64,000 nt of DNA from Paramarasmius palmivorus. Its lineage: Eukaryota; Basidiomycota; Agaricomycetes; Agaricales; Marasmiaceae. The position numbers and the translations under genes are program-made. The stretch is taken from positions 1-64,000 of the forward strand of contig JAYKXP010000081.1 in assembly GCA_037176845.1 (NCBI GenBank), in the 5' to 3' direction. The notes under the pieces were generated by a model. It was not told the origin of the DNA, ran no database searches, and saw only the letters and a list, made by a program, of their open reading frames with translations. The number at the start of each line of letters is the position of its first letter. The first letter of the stretch is position 1. Positions 10,944-22,451 of this stretch are shown one piece after another.

Positions 10944-13177
10944 ATGGCAGATTCTTGGGTGGATGCAAAGCTCAGCATCATCATCGTAGTTTTCGTTGTA
11001 TGGCTAGTGTCCAGGGTACTGAGAATCGGGCGTCGTGAGCAGTATCTGCCTCCAGGGCCGCCTACGGTCCCAGTCCTAGGGAACCTACACGTCTTTCCAT
11101 CCATAGATCCTCATGTCAAGTAAGAATCCTTCGTCTTCTTGGTCTCCATGCTGACTGTTTGTTCCCCTCAGATTCGCGGAATGGGCTCAGCAATATGGAG
11201 ACTTCTACTCGCTCAAGATTAGCTCTGGAACTGCCATTGTCGTTAACAGCATGGAAGTGGCCAAGGAACTGGTGGATAAACAAGGCGCAATTACAGTAGA
11301 TCGTCCCAAGCATCATATGGTCAATAGGGTTACAGACGGCCTAAATTTGGCTCAGTCACGGTACTGTGAGATGCTCACTTCTCGAAATGGTTCCTCGGGC
11401 TAATGCTAACAATGGTCCTAAACAGCTGAAACGTGGCGAGCTATGCGGAAAGTAGCACATACCATTCTATCAGCGAAGGCGGTGGAAAACCATCTTCCTA
11501 TACAGGTATTCTCAAAGCACTCTCCGCTTATTGTAATGACTTATTCAATCGCACAGCGGGCGGAGGCCACTCAGGTCCTTTACGACCTTCTCACTACACC
11601 TGATAACTTCTATCGGCATCTCGGTCGCTATTCCAACTCCGTCATTATGTCAGTGGTGTTTGGAACGCGTTGCCCACGTTACGAAACACCAGAATCGACG
11701 GCTTTGTTCGAAGCTTTGGAAGCTTGGAATCGGTGTTTGTCTCCTGGAGCGATTCCTCCCGTAGACCTACTTCCGTTCCTGGATTACATTCCTGCAAGAT
11801 GGGCATGGTGGAAAGGAATGGCATCGGAGGTGCGAGAAAAACAGAGAAAGCTATATTTCGGACTTTTGGATGAATGTGAACAAAGGATGGCGAGGGGAGA
11901 GGAGAATGATTCTTTCATAGAAGAAGTCGTTAAAAGGCAGAAATCAATGGGACTAACGAGAGAGATGACTGGGTGTGTCAAACCCGGGATCGGTTGTTTG
12001 AAGCAGTATTGATTGACACCGATCGGCTAGATATCTCGGAGGGGTTCTTCTCGAAGCAGGCTCCGACACCACCTCGTCCTTCCTCAAATACTTGTTGATG
12101 GAACTGGTTACATTTCCTCATGTCCAGCGAAAGGCCCAGGAGGAGATTGATCGTGTAGTCGGGCACGAACGCCTCCCGAGTCTCGCGGATCTCGAAAATC
12201 TTCCCTATATCCGAGCCTTGATCAAAGAGGTGCTGTTTGTCTTGATTCCACGATGATCATGTACTCTACTTGACGCGATTGTCAGGTGCATCGTTTCCGT
12301 CCAGTCACGCCGCTTATCCCACACGCTCCTTTGGCTGACATGGAGGTACGTCTTATGTCGCTTTCTAGGCCTTGGTATCTCGCACTAATCATGTGTGTAC
12401 AGTATCGTGGATATATCGTGCCGAAAGGCTCCACGATCTTCGTGAATACTTGTACGATCAAGCATTATGGTGTCCTGAACTATTGTACTAACTGCATCTT
12501 CGCAGATGGAATTTACCACAATCCTCGTCTGTCTTGAATGTCTTGCGTCGTGCGTACCAGAACTTACTTGGGAAGACAGAACATTTTGATGATCCGGAGG
12601 CTTTCGACCCTGAACGATACCTTCGACACGAGTATGGGATCAAAGAGGGAGTAGACCCATCATTTTTCCGTGACAACATCGCCTTTGGATATGGAAGAGT
12701 GAGGAGATATGCCTGATTCACCGGTGTGCTCGCTAACATCCAGATTCCGGCAGCGATTGTGCCCCGGGATACATCTGGCGGAAAACTCGCTGGTGCGTAT
12801 ACCTTATAATGCTGCCGCCGACTGTTATCCACATTGATATCCAGAACCTCAACACAATGAACCTCATCTGGGCATTCACTTTCGAACCGGCGAAGGACAA
12901 CAAGGGTAACGAGATAAAAGTGGATCTCGATAATTATGAGAAACAGGCAAGCATCATCTTTTTGACCAGCGTATTACAGCGTGTATCAATAAGTCTTTTA
13001 TAGGGCTCGCTTGCTACCCCTTTGCCCTTCGAATGCCGCATTCGACCGAGGCACGAGAATGTTGCCAGCGTCGTCAAACGCGAATTCAAAGAGGCGACTG
13101 GGACGTTCGTCAAGTTTGAAAGAGATCTCTCTCCAACAGATAAAGAATGGGTAACGAAACAGAGAAGGAGTCTTTAA
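10944..13177 (+). CDS. Cytochrome P450, tandem copy 2
   Basis: This gene has the same twelve-exon layout as copy 1. It starts [20 protein letters not shown], with a membrane anchor followed by [13 protein letters not shown]. Motifs are WRAMR in helix [11 protein letters not shown] in helix I, KEVHRFRP (ExxR) and FDPERYL. The haem loop [16 protein letters not shown] uses the acceptor ending CGGCAG just before the second arginine. The end is [11 protein letters not shown]. The last intron (12947-13003) starts with GC instead of GT. Reading through it meets a stop, and no GT donor lies nearby. The start sits in the shared context TATCTCATG also seen at copy 3. Substitutions such as [10 protein letters not shown] and [13 protein letters not shown], compared with the other copies, suggest divergence in substrate-recognition regions. 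The substrate is unknown; the gene is apparently functional. Confidence 0.9.
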
Positions 13178-13760
13178 AGATTTCGTTAGCGTAGTCCTTC
13201 CGAAGTTTTTCAAAGCTGAGGTAGACATGGATAATAGGCAGTATCGTATTCAAATATCTGGCTTGATACAGGGCGCCGTGGGTATATTTGGCTACGATAT
13301 ATCCGTGAAAATTGCCGTTTAATCAGTCTCTATGGATGTGTGGACACTGGCGAAATTCAAATCAAATTTCACGCGAGATGGAGTAGCAAGTAGTCACGTA
13401 AAGAATGGTCGGAAGTGGAAGGTTTGAACTCCGATCCAACGACCTCTCTCACCACCAACAGCGCGCCCGAAACTCGGATTGACAGTTTTGTCGCTCCTCG
13501 AACACAGTGAGCAATGAGCAATGAGCACATAATATTGGGTAGGCATGCAAATTATTCTTCATCTTCGTATCAGCTCCATTACTAAAATTTTTCCAGACGG
13601 CACGTACCCAGCTAGGGCTGAGTTCTTAGCATCAAGGGTATCAGCAATCCCTCGTGAACTCGGATCTGTAACTGGAGATAACACCAAGCGCAACATTTAT
13701 AAGATGCTTGCAAGGCTTAGGGAGGAGGTAAGTGCATACTAACCTTTCTCCGAGTATCTC
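13178..13760. other. Spacer between P450 copies 2 and 3
   Basis: A plus-strand open frame (13545-13742, ending REEVSAY) has no recognisable domain. Otherwise nothing is seen. Confidence 0.45.
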
Positions 13761-15979
13761 ATGTCGATTCTCTTGCCAGATGCAAAACTGACTGCTGTGG
13801 TTTCTCTTGTCCTCGTATGGCTCATATCCAAGGTTTTGAAGATCGGGCGAAGAGAACATTACCTGCCTCCAGGACCACCTACAATTCCAGTCTTGGGAAA
13901 TATACACCTATTTGCGTCTGGGAGCCCACATATCCAGTGAGAGAAGACCATCTTTGTCCACTTTCCAAAATATGACCGGTTTTCTCAACACAGGTTCTCA
14001 CAATGGAGTCACGAATACGGAGACCTATATTCTCTCAAAATCAGCTCTGCGACTGTTCTTGTCATCAACAGCATGGAGATAGCTAAAGAACTCATGGATA
14101 AACGAAGCGCAATCACCGCGGATCGTCCAAAGAATCATATGGTTATCAGAGTCACAGACGGATTGAATATGGCTCATGCTCAGTATGGTGAGGTGCTCTT
14201 TTGCAACCATCCTTCGGTATCCTGATGCGGGTACACCATAGATGATACGTGGCGCACACTCCGAAAGGCCGCGCACACCATTCTTACACCAAAGGCGGTA
14301 GAAACCCATCTGCCCATACAGGTGATATCTGCCCTCATTATCCTATCTCGACCTTGGTTTATAACCTCTCGGACAGCGAGCGGAAGCTTCCCAAGTCCTA
14401 TATGACTTCCTTACTTCGCCTGAAAACTTCTTCAAACACACCAAGCGTTACTCCAACTCCACTATCATGTCCTTATTGTTCGGAAAGCGCTGTCCACGCT
14501 ACGAGACTCCAGAATCTACCGCGTTCTTCGAGTCTATGGAGCTCTGGAATCGATGTTTGTCACCAGCAGGTGTTCCTCCAGTAGACCTACTTCCATTCCT
14601 CGATTACATTCCTGCGCGATGGGCATGGTGGAAAGGCCTTGCACAAGGAACGCGGCATAAGCAACGAAAGCTGTATTTTGGACTTTTGGACGAATGTGAA
14701 CAACGAATGGCGCGTGGGGAAGAGAATGGCTCGTACATGGAAGATCTTTTGGTTAATCAGAAGGACATGGGTTTGACTCGGGAAATGGCTGGGTCAGTCT
14801 GCTCTGTTTTGAAATCTATAGGAATACTCACCGATTTTCTGTTGACAACAGGTATCTCGGAGGTGTACTTCTTGAAGGCGGCTCCGATACAACTTCCTCT
14901 TTCCTCCAGTACTTGATCCTGGCGCTTCTTGCGTACCCCGACGTCCAGCGAAAGGCACAAGCAGAGATTGATCACGTAGTTGGGCAGGAGCGGATGCCAG
15001 ATCTCGAAGATATCAAGGATCTACCTTACATACGAGCATTGATCAAAGAGGTGTGTCTAGAGTTCGTGTCGGGTAGCATCCTGGTCTTGACATAGTCGCA
15101 AGGTTCATCGCATTCGTCCACTTGTACCGCTTGTCCCACACAGCACGTCAGCTGACATGGAGGTATGTCGGCCTCTTACTCCTGTTTTGATTTGTGCTGA
15201 TGGCAAATACGCAGTATCGCGGGTTCATGATCCCGAAGGGCACGCTACTCTTCGCGAATACTTGTAAGATTACAGGGCTTCTGTTGTAACACCTTTTGCT
15301 CATAGCCGTCTCGTAGATGGCATCCTCCATAATCCTCGTCTGTCCCGAGCGCAATTCCATCAGACTGCATACTAAACTTATGCAACAACACAGAACATTT
15401 CCACGAACCAGAGGCCTTCAACCCCGAACGGTACCTTCTACACGAATATGGGATCCAAGAAGGCGTCGACGCCAACTCTTTCCGAGACAACATTGGCTTC
15501 GGATATGGAAGGGTTTGTCCTTGATACTCTCAAGCTTCGTGTAGCTAACACAAAGTGTCCCAGAGATCCTGCCCTGGATTATATCTTGCTGAAAACTCAG
15601 TAGTATGTCTTCTCAGACGGAAACGTTGCTAGCTGCTCATCATCCTTGCAGAACCTCAACACGATGAACCTCATATGGGCTTTCAACTTCGAGCCAGCCA
15701 AGGATAGCGTGGGCAACGAAATCAAGGTGGATCTTGATCATTATGAGAAAGAGGTTAGTTTTATTAGGTTGATGCCTTTCGTGTTTGTTAAAAGAATTCA
15801 CATAGGGTATTCTTCCCACTCCGCTCCCCTTCGAGTGTCAGATTAAACCAAGGAGCGAGAACATAGCCAACGTCATCAAATGCGAATTCAAGGCGGCTAC
15901 CGAGACGTTTGCCAAGTTTGAAAGAGACCTTGCGCCGGATGATAAACGTTGGGTAGATGAACTGCGAAGATGTCTGTAG
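13761..15979 (+). CDS. Cytochrome P450, tandem copy 3
   Basis: The protein starts MSILLPDAKLTAVVSLVLVW (signal anchor), then [17 protein letters not shown]. It has WRTLR in helix [11 protein letters not shown] in helix I, KEVHRIRP and FNPERYL. The haem loop is FGYGRRSCPGLYLAEN, with the intron at the family position. The end is KRWVDELRRCL. All introns have GT..AG ends and all exons join in frame. Compared with copies 1, 2 and 4 it differs at CPGLY (others CPGIH), at FKHTKRYSN and at LLFANTYGILHNP. It therefore probably differs somewhat in substrate or stability. The location is the ER membrane facing the cytosol, with electrons from P450 reductase. It is most similar to copy 4 around the N-terminus and the last exons. 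The gene is intact. Confidence 0.9.
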
Positions 15980-16489
15980 AATAGGCTTGACAGATACACA
16001 GTGGACATCGGGCAGGTCATGCTGTAGTGTACTCAGTGCCATACATAGTGTAGTTGACTAGCTTAAGGAACGCCCGAGTCCGTCGGTATCTGAAATATTC
16101 GGACTCCGATTAGCCGGTATGCCCGACAATTTGAATTGGGACGCGCGGCGCGTTGTTCTATTCCAGCAATCAGCATGACTAGGACTTGATACAAGAGGGT
16201 ATGCGAGCTGTTTCTTCCTGTTTTCACATGTATAACACTTACTGACATATTGATAGAAACAAACTTCTGTGATAGACCCAAGTTGGACTGGATTCGCAAA
16301 AAACTTGGTGGATCAGCCGTACTACAAGCACCTAAAAACGCCGACACAATTTCCTACAATTCACCCTGCCGGTGACCGGAGATATGCTTACTGCAGAGTT
16401 GGTATCGCTTACAGGTGAGCGGCACCGATGGAGCCGCTGTCTTCAAGTGAGAATATATAATGACAATACGCCGTTTCTCTGCCCATCTC
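15980..16489. other. Spacer between P450 copies 3 and 4
   Basis: This is 510 bp without a supported gene. An AT-rich TATATAATG lies just before the start of copy 4. A second in-frame ATG at 16460 would lengthen copy 4 by ten residues. Confidence 0.45.
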
Positions 16490-18718
16490 ATGACGATTCT
16501 CTGGCCAGATCCAAAGCTTGTCGCAGCTTCGATAACTCTCTTCCTCGTATGGCTCGTGACCAAAATATTGAAATCTGGTCGGCGAGAGCCATACCTGCCA
16601 CCTGGTCCACCCACAATCCCAGTGCTGGGAAATCTGCATCTCTTCCCGTCAGAGTCTCCTCAGGTCAAGTAAGGGTACCCTTTCCAAGGCTGTATTTGAT
16701 TTTTGACTGTCTCTTATTTTGTAGATTCACTGAATGGGGTCATGAATATGGGGACATTTACTCTCTCAAGATCAGCTCTGGGACTGCTGTGGTCATCAAC
16801 AGCATGGAGGTAGCCAAGGAACTAATGGACAGACGAAGCGCAATTACTGCAGATCGTCCAAAGCACCATATGGTCAACAGGGTCACGGATGGTTTAAATT
16901 TGGCTCACGCTCAATATTGTGCGTTGTCCGCTTTTCGAGTATTTGCCGGTAATTCTCACTCGAGTACAATGATACAGCTGATACATGGCGTCTTCTTCGA
17001 AAAGCTGTGCATACCATCCTTACACCAAAGGCCGTAGAGAATCATCTACCTATACAGGTACTTTCCAAGCTCCACACCGTGGCACCACATTGACTATATT
17101 CCGGACAGCGAGCGGAGGCCACCCAGGTCCTTTACGATTTTCTGACAACGCCTGAAAATTTTTTCAAACATATTGGTCGCTATTCAAACTCGGCAATTAT
17201 GTCAGTATTGTTTGGGAAGCGCTGTCCGCGCTACGAAACGCCCGAGTCTACCGCGTTCTTTGAATCTATGGAGGTGTGGAATCGGTGTCTATCCCCAGGA
17301 GCTGTTCCTCCTGTCGATCTACTTCCGTTTCTTGATTACATTCCTTCGAGATGGGCATGGTGGAAAGGGCTAGCGCTAGAGACGCGTGAAAAGCAGCATA
17401 AGTTATATTACGGGCTGCTAGATGAATGTGAACAACGAGTAGCGAGGGGAGAAGAAAACGGTTCCTACATGGAAGGAGTTTTGGTTGAGCAGAAGGAGAT
17501 GGGGCTGACTCGGGAGATGGTTGGGTTAGTTTGTTACCTTTTCAGCTCATATTGATACTAATCGACGTTCTTGCTACTGATGACAGTTATTTGGGAGGTG
17601 TACTTCTGGAAGCGGGCTCCGACACTACCTCATCTTTCCTCAAGTATCTGATCATAGCTCTCATTGCGTTTCCTCGCGTACAACGAAAGGCTCAAGAGGA
17701 AATTGATCGCGTAGTTGGACACGAGCGGATTCCGACTCTCCAAGACATCGAGAACCTCCCTTACATACGAGCCTTGATCAAAGAGGTATGTATCAGTATC
17801 ATGATTCGAGCTCTGCACTGATCCTGATGGTGGCCTTGAGGTTATTCGCATTCGTCCAGTTGTACCGCTTGTCCCGCACGGCACATTGGCTGACATGGAG
17901 GTGCGCCGTTTTCTCACTCACGCGTTTTATAATGCTGATGGTTAGTATGCAGTATCGCGGGTTCATGATACCAAAAGGCACGATGATATTCGTCAATACT
18001 TGTAGGCGTACACAGTGTTATTCTGCTGTTCGATATTCACAAAGCATCACGCAGATGGCATCTATCATAACCCCGGTGTGTATCGAGTCGGTTGTATGGG
18101 AGTACCGAAACTTACACGGAGAGGCAGAGCACTTTGACAATCCAGAGACTTTCGATCCTGAACGATACGTCCTTCACGAATATGGAATCAAGGAAGGCGT
18201 AGACCCGAACACTTTCCGCGATAACATAGCCTTTGGATATGGAAGAGTGAGTCTATGTTACCTCGTAAGTTCGGTAGCGCTAACACATGGATCCCAGAGA
18301 TCTTGCCCTGGCATACATCTGGCTGAAAACTCGATAGTAAGTCTTCCCTGGCGAGGACGTTGCTAAGCTGTTTATTCATACCCTTTTAGAACCTCAATAC
18401 GATGAACTTTATATGGGCTTTCAATTTCGAGCTGGCCAAGGACAACGCGGGGAACGAGATAAAGGTGGATCTCGATCACTACGAGAAAGGGGTGAGCTTT
18501 ATTTAGGCTAGCGCGTTTCAAGCATGCTGAAAAGTTTTCTGTAGGGCCTCCTTCCCAACCCGCTCCCTTTTCAATGCCAGATCATCCCAAGAAACGAGAG
18601 TGTGCCCAACGTCATCAAACGCGAATTCAAAGAGGCTACTGAGACGTTTGTCAAGTTCGAAAGAGATCTTGCCCTGGATGATAAACAATGGGTAGATGAA
18701 CAGCGAGGAAGTCTGTAG
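16490..18718 (+). CDS. Cytochrome P450, tandem copy 4
   Basis: The start [20 protein letters not shown] aligns with MSILLPDAKL of copy 3 and sits in the same CATCTCATG context, so I prefer 16490 over the ATG at 16460. The membrane anchor is followed by [19 protein letters not shown]. Motifs are [23 protein letters not shown] (ExxR, with Ile where the other copies have His), FDPERYV and the haem loop [16 protein letters not shown]. The protein ends [11 protein letters not shown]. The exon number and phases are the same as in the rest of the array, and all splice sites are canonical. The expected role is microsomal monooxygenation of an unknown substrate. It is the last member of the head-to-tail array; the next gene downstream is unrelated. 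Confidence 0.9.
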
Positions 18719-19292
18719 TCCTTGATTGTAATTTACTTAACTTAGTGGTGCCGGGCATCGATGAAGGCCGAGACCGCCCAAAAATTCAATGATTTCTGAT
18801 GTCAAGTGGCCCTGGGTGGTGAGCGTAGCGAACTCGCCAATCAGCCATGCTCGGGACAGCCTGCTTCGTAACCATCACCATCGGTTCTACCCGCTCCAGC
18901 CTCCAACACATTCTGATCCTCTAGATGCTCTGTCAGCTCTCTGGCCCTTCCCCGAGACATCTTTGCGGGATAAAGGTCGTATTAATAAAGCTATAGTCGT
19001 GTCCAGGAGTTTAGAAGCACGAGATCCCAGTCAGAAAGAGGTGTAGTGACCCTCAAATTTTCAAATGCGACGATACAAACCAGGCTCATGTTCAATCAGT
19101 TCGTCAATTCCAAGCCGCTGGTTTATCCGGATCTCTCATGTCCTTTGAACCTGTGCGTCTCCAACCGATCTAACTTTTGTCAGATTGACGTATGATATAT
19201 ATACTCTACAGCTTTGGAATACCGATGATGAAACACCATAAAAGAAGACTTAGAACTCCCTTATCTCCATCCCCAACTTCTCCAATACTACC
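18719..19292. other. Intergenic before the LURP-one-like gene
   Basis: This holds the 3' flank of P450 copy 4 and a promoter on the right. The open frame 18789-19046 has no recognisable content. Confidence 0.5.
19193..19203 (+). promoter_or_regulatory. TATA box of the LURP-one-like gene
   Basis: GATATATATAC lies about 90 bp upstream of the ATG at 19293, followed by pyrimidine-rich leader sequence. Confidence 0.5.
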
Positions 19293-20153
19293 ATGGGTCT
19301 CTTTGGTTCATCAGACAAGGAACCTCCTCCACCTCTTCAACGACCATCTCAATCTCTTATCGGACTAAGCCAGGCTTATGCGAATCATGACCATCAAGTC
19401 GTCTTGAAACTACAGGAGGTTGGTTTGGGTTCGATTTATTACTGCACGGCATGGATCTTAACGCTCCATGTAGAGACGATTATCTTGGACTGGAGACGAC
19501 TTCCATATTCGCGATGCGAACGGCGCCGATTTCCTCATTTGCAAGGCGAAGGTGTTCTCTCTTCACGGAAGGAAAGGTGCGGTTTGAGGTCATCATCTAT
19601 GCTGGCTGTTGCTTACAATAGTTCAAGAATTCTCCGACCCCAATGGCCAGCCGCTCTTCGTCATCAAAAAGAAGATCCTCTCCATTCACACCACGTTCGA
19701 AGGCTACACTCCTGACGAAGAGAAACTCCTTTTCACCGTCAAGAGTAGTTTCAGCATCGGCGCTGCTAAACTAAACACGACATTCACCGGCCTCGATGGG
19801 CAAGAGACGGTGCTGGCTCTTCGGGGAGACTTCTTTGACCGCAAGGTGATTCAGTATGACGAAGAAATGACGCAGTGATTGATATTCGTTTCCTTCTTCC
19901 TAGGCCTCAATCAACCTTGGATCACCTGAAGGACCACCGGTCGGCCATATCTCAAGAAGCTTTTTGAATGGCCGGGAGTTGATGTACGTGTTACTTCCCC
20001 GATGGTGAAACGAGCATGGTCTGATCGTCCTCCAATAGCTTTGATCAGCAGACATACTACCTCACCGTAGCTCCGGGAGTTGATGCTGCTCTTTTGGCGG
20101 CCATCTGTGTGTGCCTCGACGAGAAGGAAAACGAGAATAAGAACGCGGCGTAA
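19293..20153 (+). CDS. LURP-one-related (tubby C-terminal-like) protein
   Basis: Five exons encode about 215 residues: MGLFGSSDKEPPPPLQRPSQ..., then DDFHIRDANGADFLICKAKV, SLHGRKEFSDPNGQPLFVIK and KKKILSIHTTFEGYTPDEEK. The last part is ISRSFLNGRELI, FDQQTYYLTVAPGVDAALLA and AICVCLDEKENENKNAA. The pattern of a strand with D.NG..LF.I..K.....T... and the final AP.vD.aL.aA.CVcLDE is that of the LOR/DUF567 family, a 12-stranded barrel round a central helix related to the Tubby C-terminal domain and scramblases. The N-terminal MGLFG... looks like a possible N-myristoylation site (Gly at position 2), which would target it to membranes; this is inference. The biochemical role in fungi is unknown. The gene is intact with canonical introns. 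Confidence 0.85.
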
Positions 20154-20547
20154 CTAAAGCATCTTCCAGATAGCGGTTATGATGTGTATGTAATAAGATT
20201 TATTGTCCTGTGTCGACAACAGTGGGCTTCGCTACTATCATCGTAATGGACGTGTTGACAAGCGCGAAATCGAAGGCCAGGCGTCGGCATGGTCCCCTGA
20301 AAAAGCTGTCCCTTTGTCCTGTTGTAGTGGCGTGAGAATCAGTTGGACGCTAATCTGTCGCGAGCGCTTATTCATTCCGCGACCTTTCTTTCTCTCTCCC
20401 CATCGCGTACCACCCACTTCTTTGCTCTGATTCCAAACCAAGATCATCGGAAGTGACACAGCTCGTCGAAGAACACGCTCAAGGCGAGTTAACCAATAGC
20501 TCAACCACATCCTTTCTTTACTCATTGATGTCTTAGAACTGCCACTC
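20154..20547. other. Intergenic before CC1
   Basis: This holds the 3' flank of the LURP-one-like gene and the CC1 promoter, with pyrimidine-rich stretches at about 20385-20410. No gene is seen. Confidence 0.5.
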
Positions 20548-22214
20548 ATGTTATTCGGGATTATACCGATGCAATTACCATTTTCGAGTCCCAGCAAGAA
20601 GCAAACGAGGAAAGCCGGAACCCCCGCCGATCATCTCTGCGAATCGGCAGAAAGTGACAAGATTCTCATTGATTTGGATGTCGCAATGGATCCAAGTCCA
20701 AATGCCGACACCGACGCGACGCAACGCGGGGAAGAGCGGTCTGGGGAGGTGAAAGAGGTATCGTCGGAGGAAGACACTGTCATGCTGGACATGCAAGCCG
20801 GCAATGATGCGCCAGTCACTCGGAGGGAGTATGAGGCCCTTCAGCAAAAATACGACGAGGAGGTGTTGGAGAACAAGAAGCTAAAGCAGACTCTGAATGG
20901 GTTTGACAAGAAATTAAAGACGCTTCACGGAGAATTGGATACTCAGGCCGAGGAGGTTAGAGAGGCTACAAAACGGACTGAGGAGGTGAAATCAGAGCTG
21001 GAAGAACAGAGGGGCGATAATCGTACACTCCGAGCCAAAAGCGAGCGTCTTTCCAGAGATATTAACAAGAAAGATCGCGACTATCGTAGCCTCGACACGC
21101 GTTATAGAAATCTCAAATTCCAATTCGACCAACTCCAGTCCCAAAATCGCTCGCTTCAGTCCCAATTTCAACACACTCAAGCTCAACTTCAAGGCCTCCA
21201 CCAGAAGAACCTTACCGGCGAACAGGAATGCAGGCGTTTGACGACCCAGGTTCATTCCCAAACCATGCAACATTCAGATCTTCAGAAAAGATACGAGGCC
21301 GCTACGAAACTTCTGGACCAGCGGATGAAGGAGCTACAGGCAGCGCAGGAGTATTTCCACTGCAGCCGTTCATACGCTGGAACTGACCTCATTGGCATGG
21401 TCGATAAGCTGAATGGCGAGATCATGCAGGCCGCCGCCGCCATTACCGAAACGCTGAAGATCGAGGAAATGGATTCGCCGAGGGACAGGTCGAAGCTCGA
21501 TGGTCTAGCTCGACAAGCTCTCTCCTCATTCCTATCCGAAGACGTGTTCCAACTCTTCTACGACCTGGATTTGGATGGACTTGAGCCGTTGATTCAGAGT
21601 GCTCTTCAAGCGGCAATCGTTCATTGTTGCGTGGAGTTCAGCAACAAGTGGTCGATGGATGAAGCTGTTGACCGTTTACTGAGGGATATTCACGGAAAGC
21701 AAGGTAGGAAAGAATCGTTGTTCTGCTAGGCATTGAGTAGCTGACTTTCGCTCTACTTCATTCAGGTAGTTCTGTCGCAGCTTGTAGGTGGCGTTCGATT
21801 ACCAAGACGCACACTAAGTACGCATCACTCGACATCTTGGAGGAGGGTATGAGATCCGTGATGAACACCTCCATACTCTCGGTTCTCGCTATCGCAGGGT
21901 GGGCGGCGAAGGACAACGACCACGAACTCAAGGTTCAGAAGGTGGTGAATGGACGGGTTTCCACCATTATAGGACAAGCCATCCCTATTGACAGGATTCT
22001 TGGTCTGGAGATGATATCTGAGGAGTGGGCAGTCTTCGCAATTCCTGCTGGGGTGCCTTTCCTTGCGAACTCCATGTCAGATGTGTATGCAAGTGGGGGG
22101 TTGGATTCCGCCGAAGCACAGGTTTTGTGCACCACAGACCTTGGACTACAGAAGAGCGAGGAAAAGTGGCAAATCATGCTGAAGCCGAAGGTTCTTTTGA
22201 ATACAGCCTTTTAG
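20548..22214 (+). CDS. Coiled-coil protein of Hsp70-linked family, copy 1 (CC1)
   Basis: Two exons, joined at QG after the donor at about 21706, encode about 530 residues. Residues 1-95 are acidic and disordered. Residues about 95-270 form a long heptad coiled coil rich in Glu, Lys, Gln and Leu. A conserved helical core follows, containing KELQAAQEYFHCSRSYAG and LNGEIMQAAAAITETL (about 275-310). The second exon starts with WRSITKTHTKYA and ends GLQKSEEKWQIMLKPKVLL plus NTAF. The same core and the same single intron recur in CC2 and CC3, so this is a paralogous family. I do not know a named domain for it. The gene runs convergently towards HspA (238 bp between stops). No membrane helix or signal is seen, so it is probably cytosolic. 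Function is inferred only from its repeated pairing with Hsp70-like genes: a partner or scaffold. Confidence 0.85.
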
Positions 22215-22451
22215 GTGACAACGGCGTCGTATAATTGAAAACTTGAAGCTTGAACAATTGAACCCCATGCTATAATACACACTAATGTACAGTATATCAC
22301 AGTCATATCATATCGTCGAGAATGAGATCAGGTTGATACCGTTTTTACCTAGTCTTTCAATGCACTTCATTCGCTTGATCGTAAACCACGGTAGCAAGGG
22401 TTCTAATGCAGAGTTTATCAGCTTTCATTCGAAGGGATAACTGAAAACACC

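Noticed and set aside
7839..18718. Secondary-metabolite gene cluster
   Set aside because: No terpene synthase, PKS, NRPS or other core enzyme is present; tandem duplication alone explains the P450 array.
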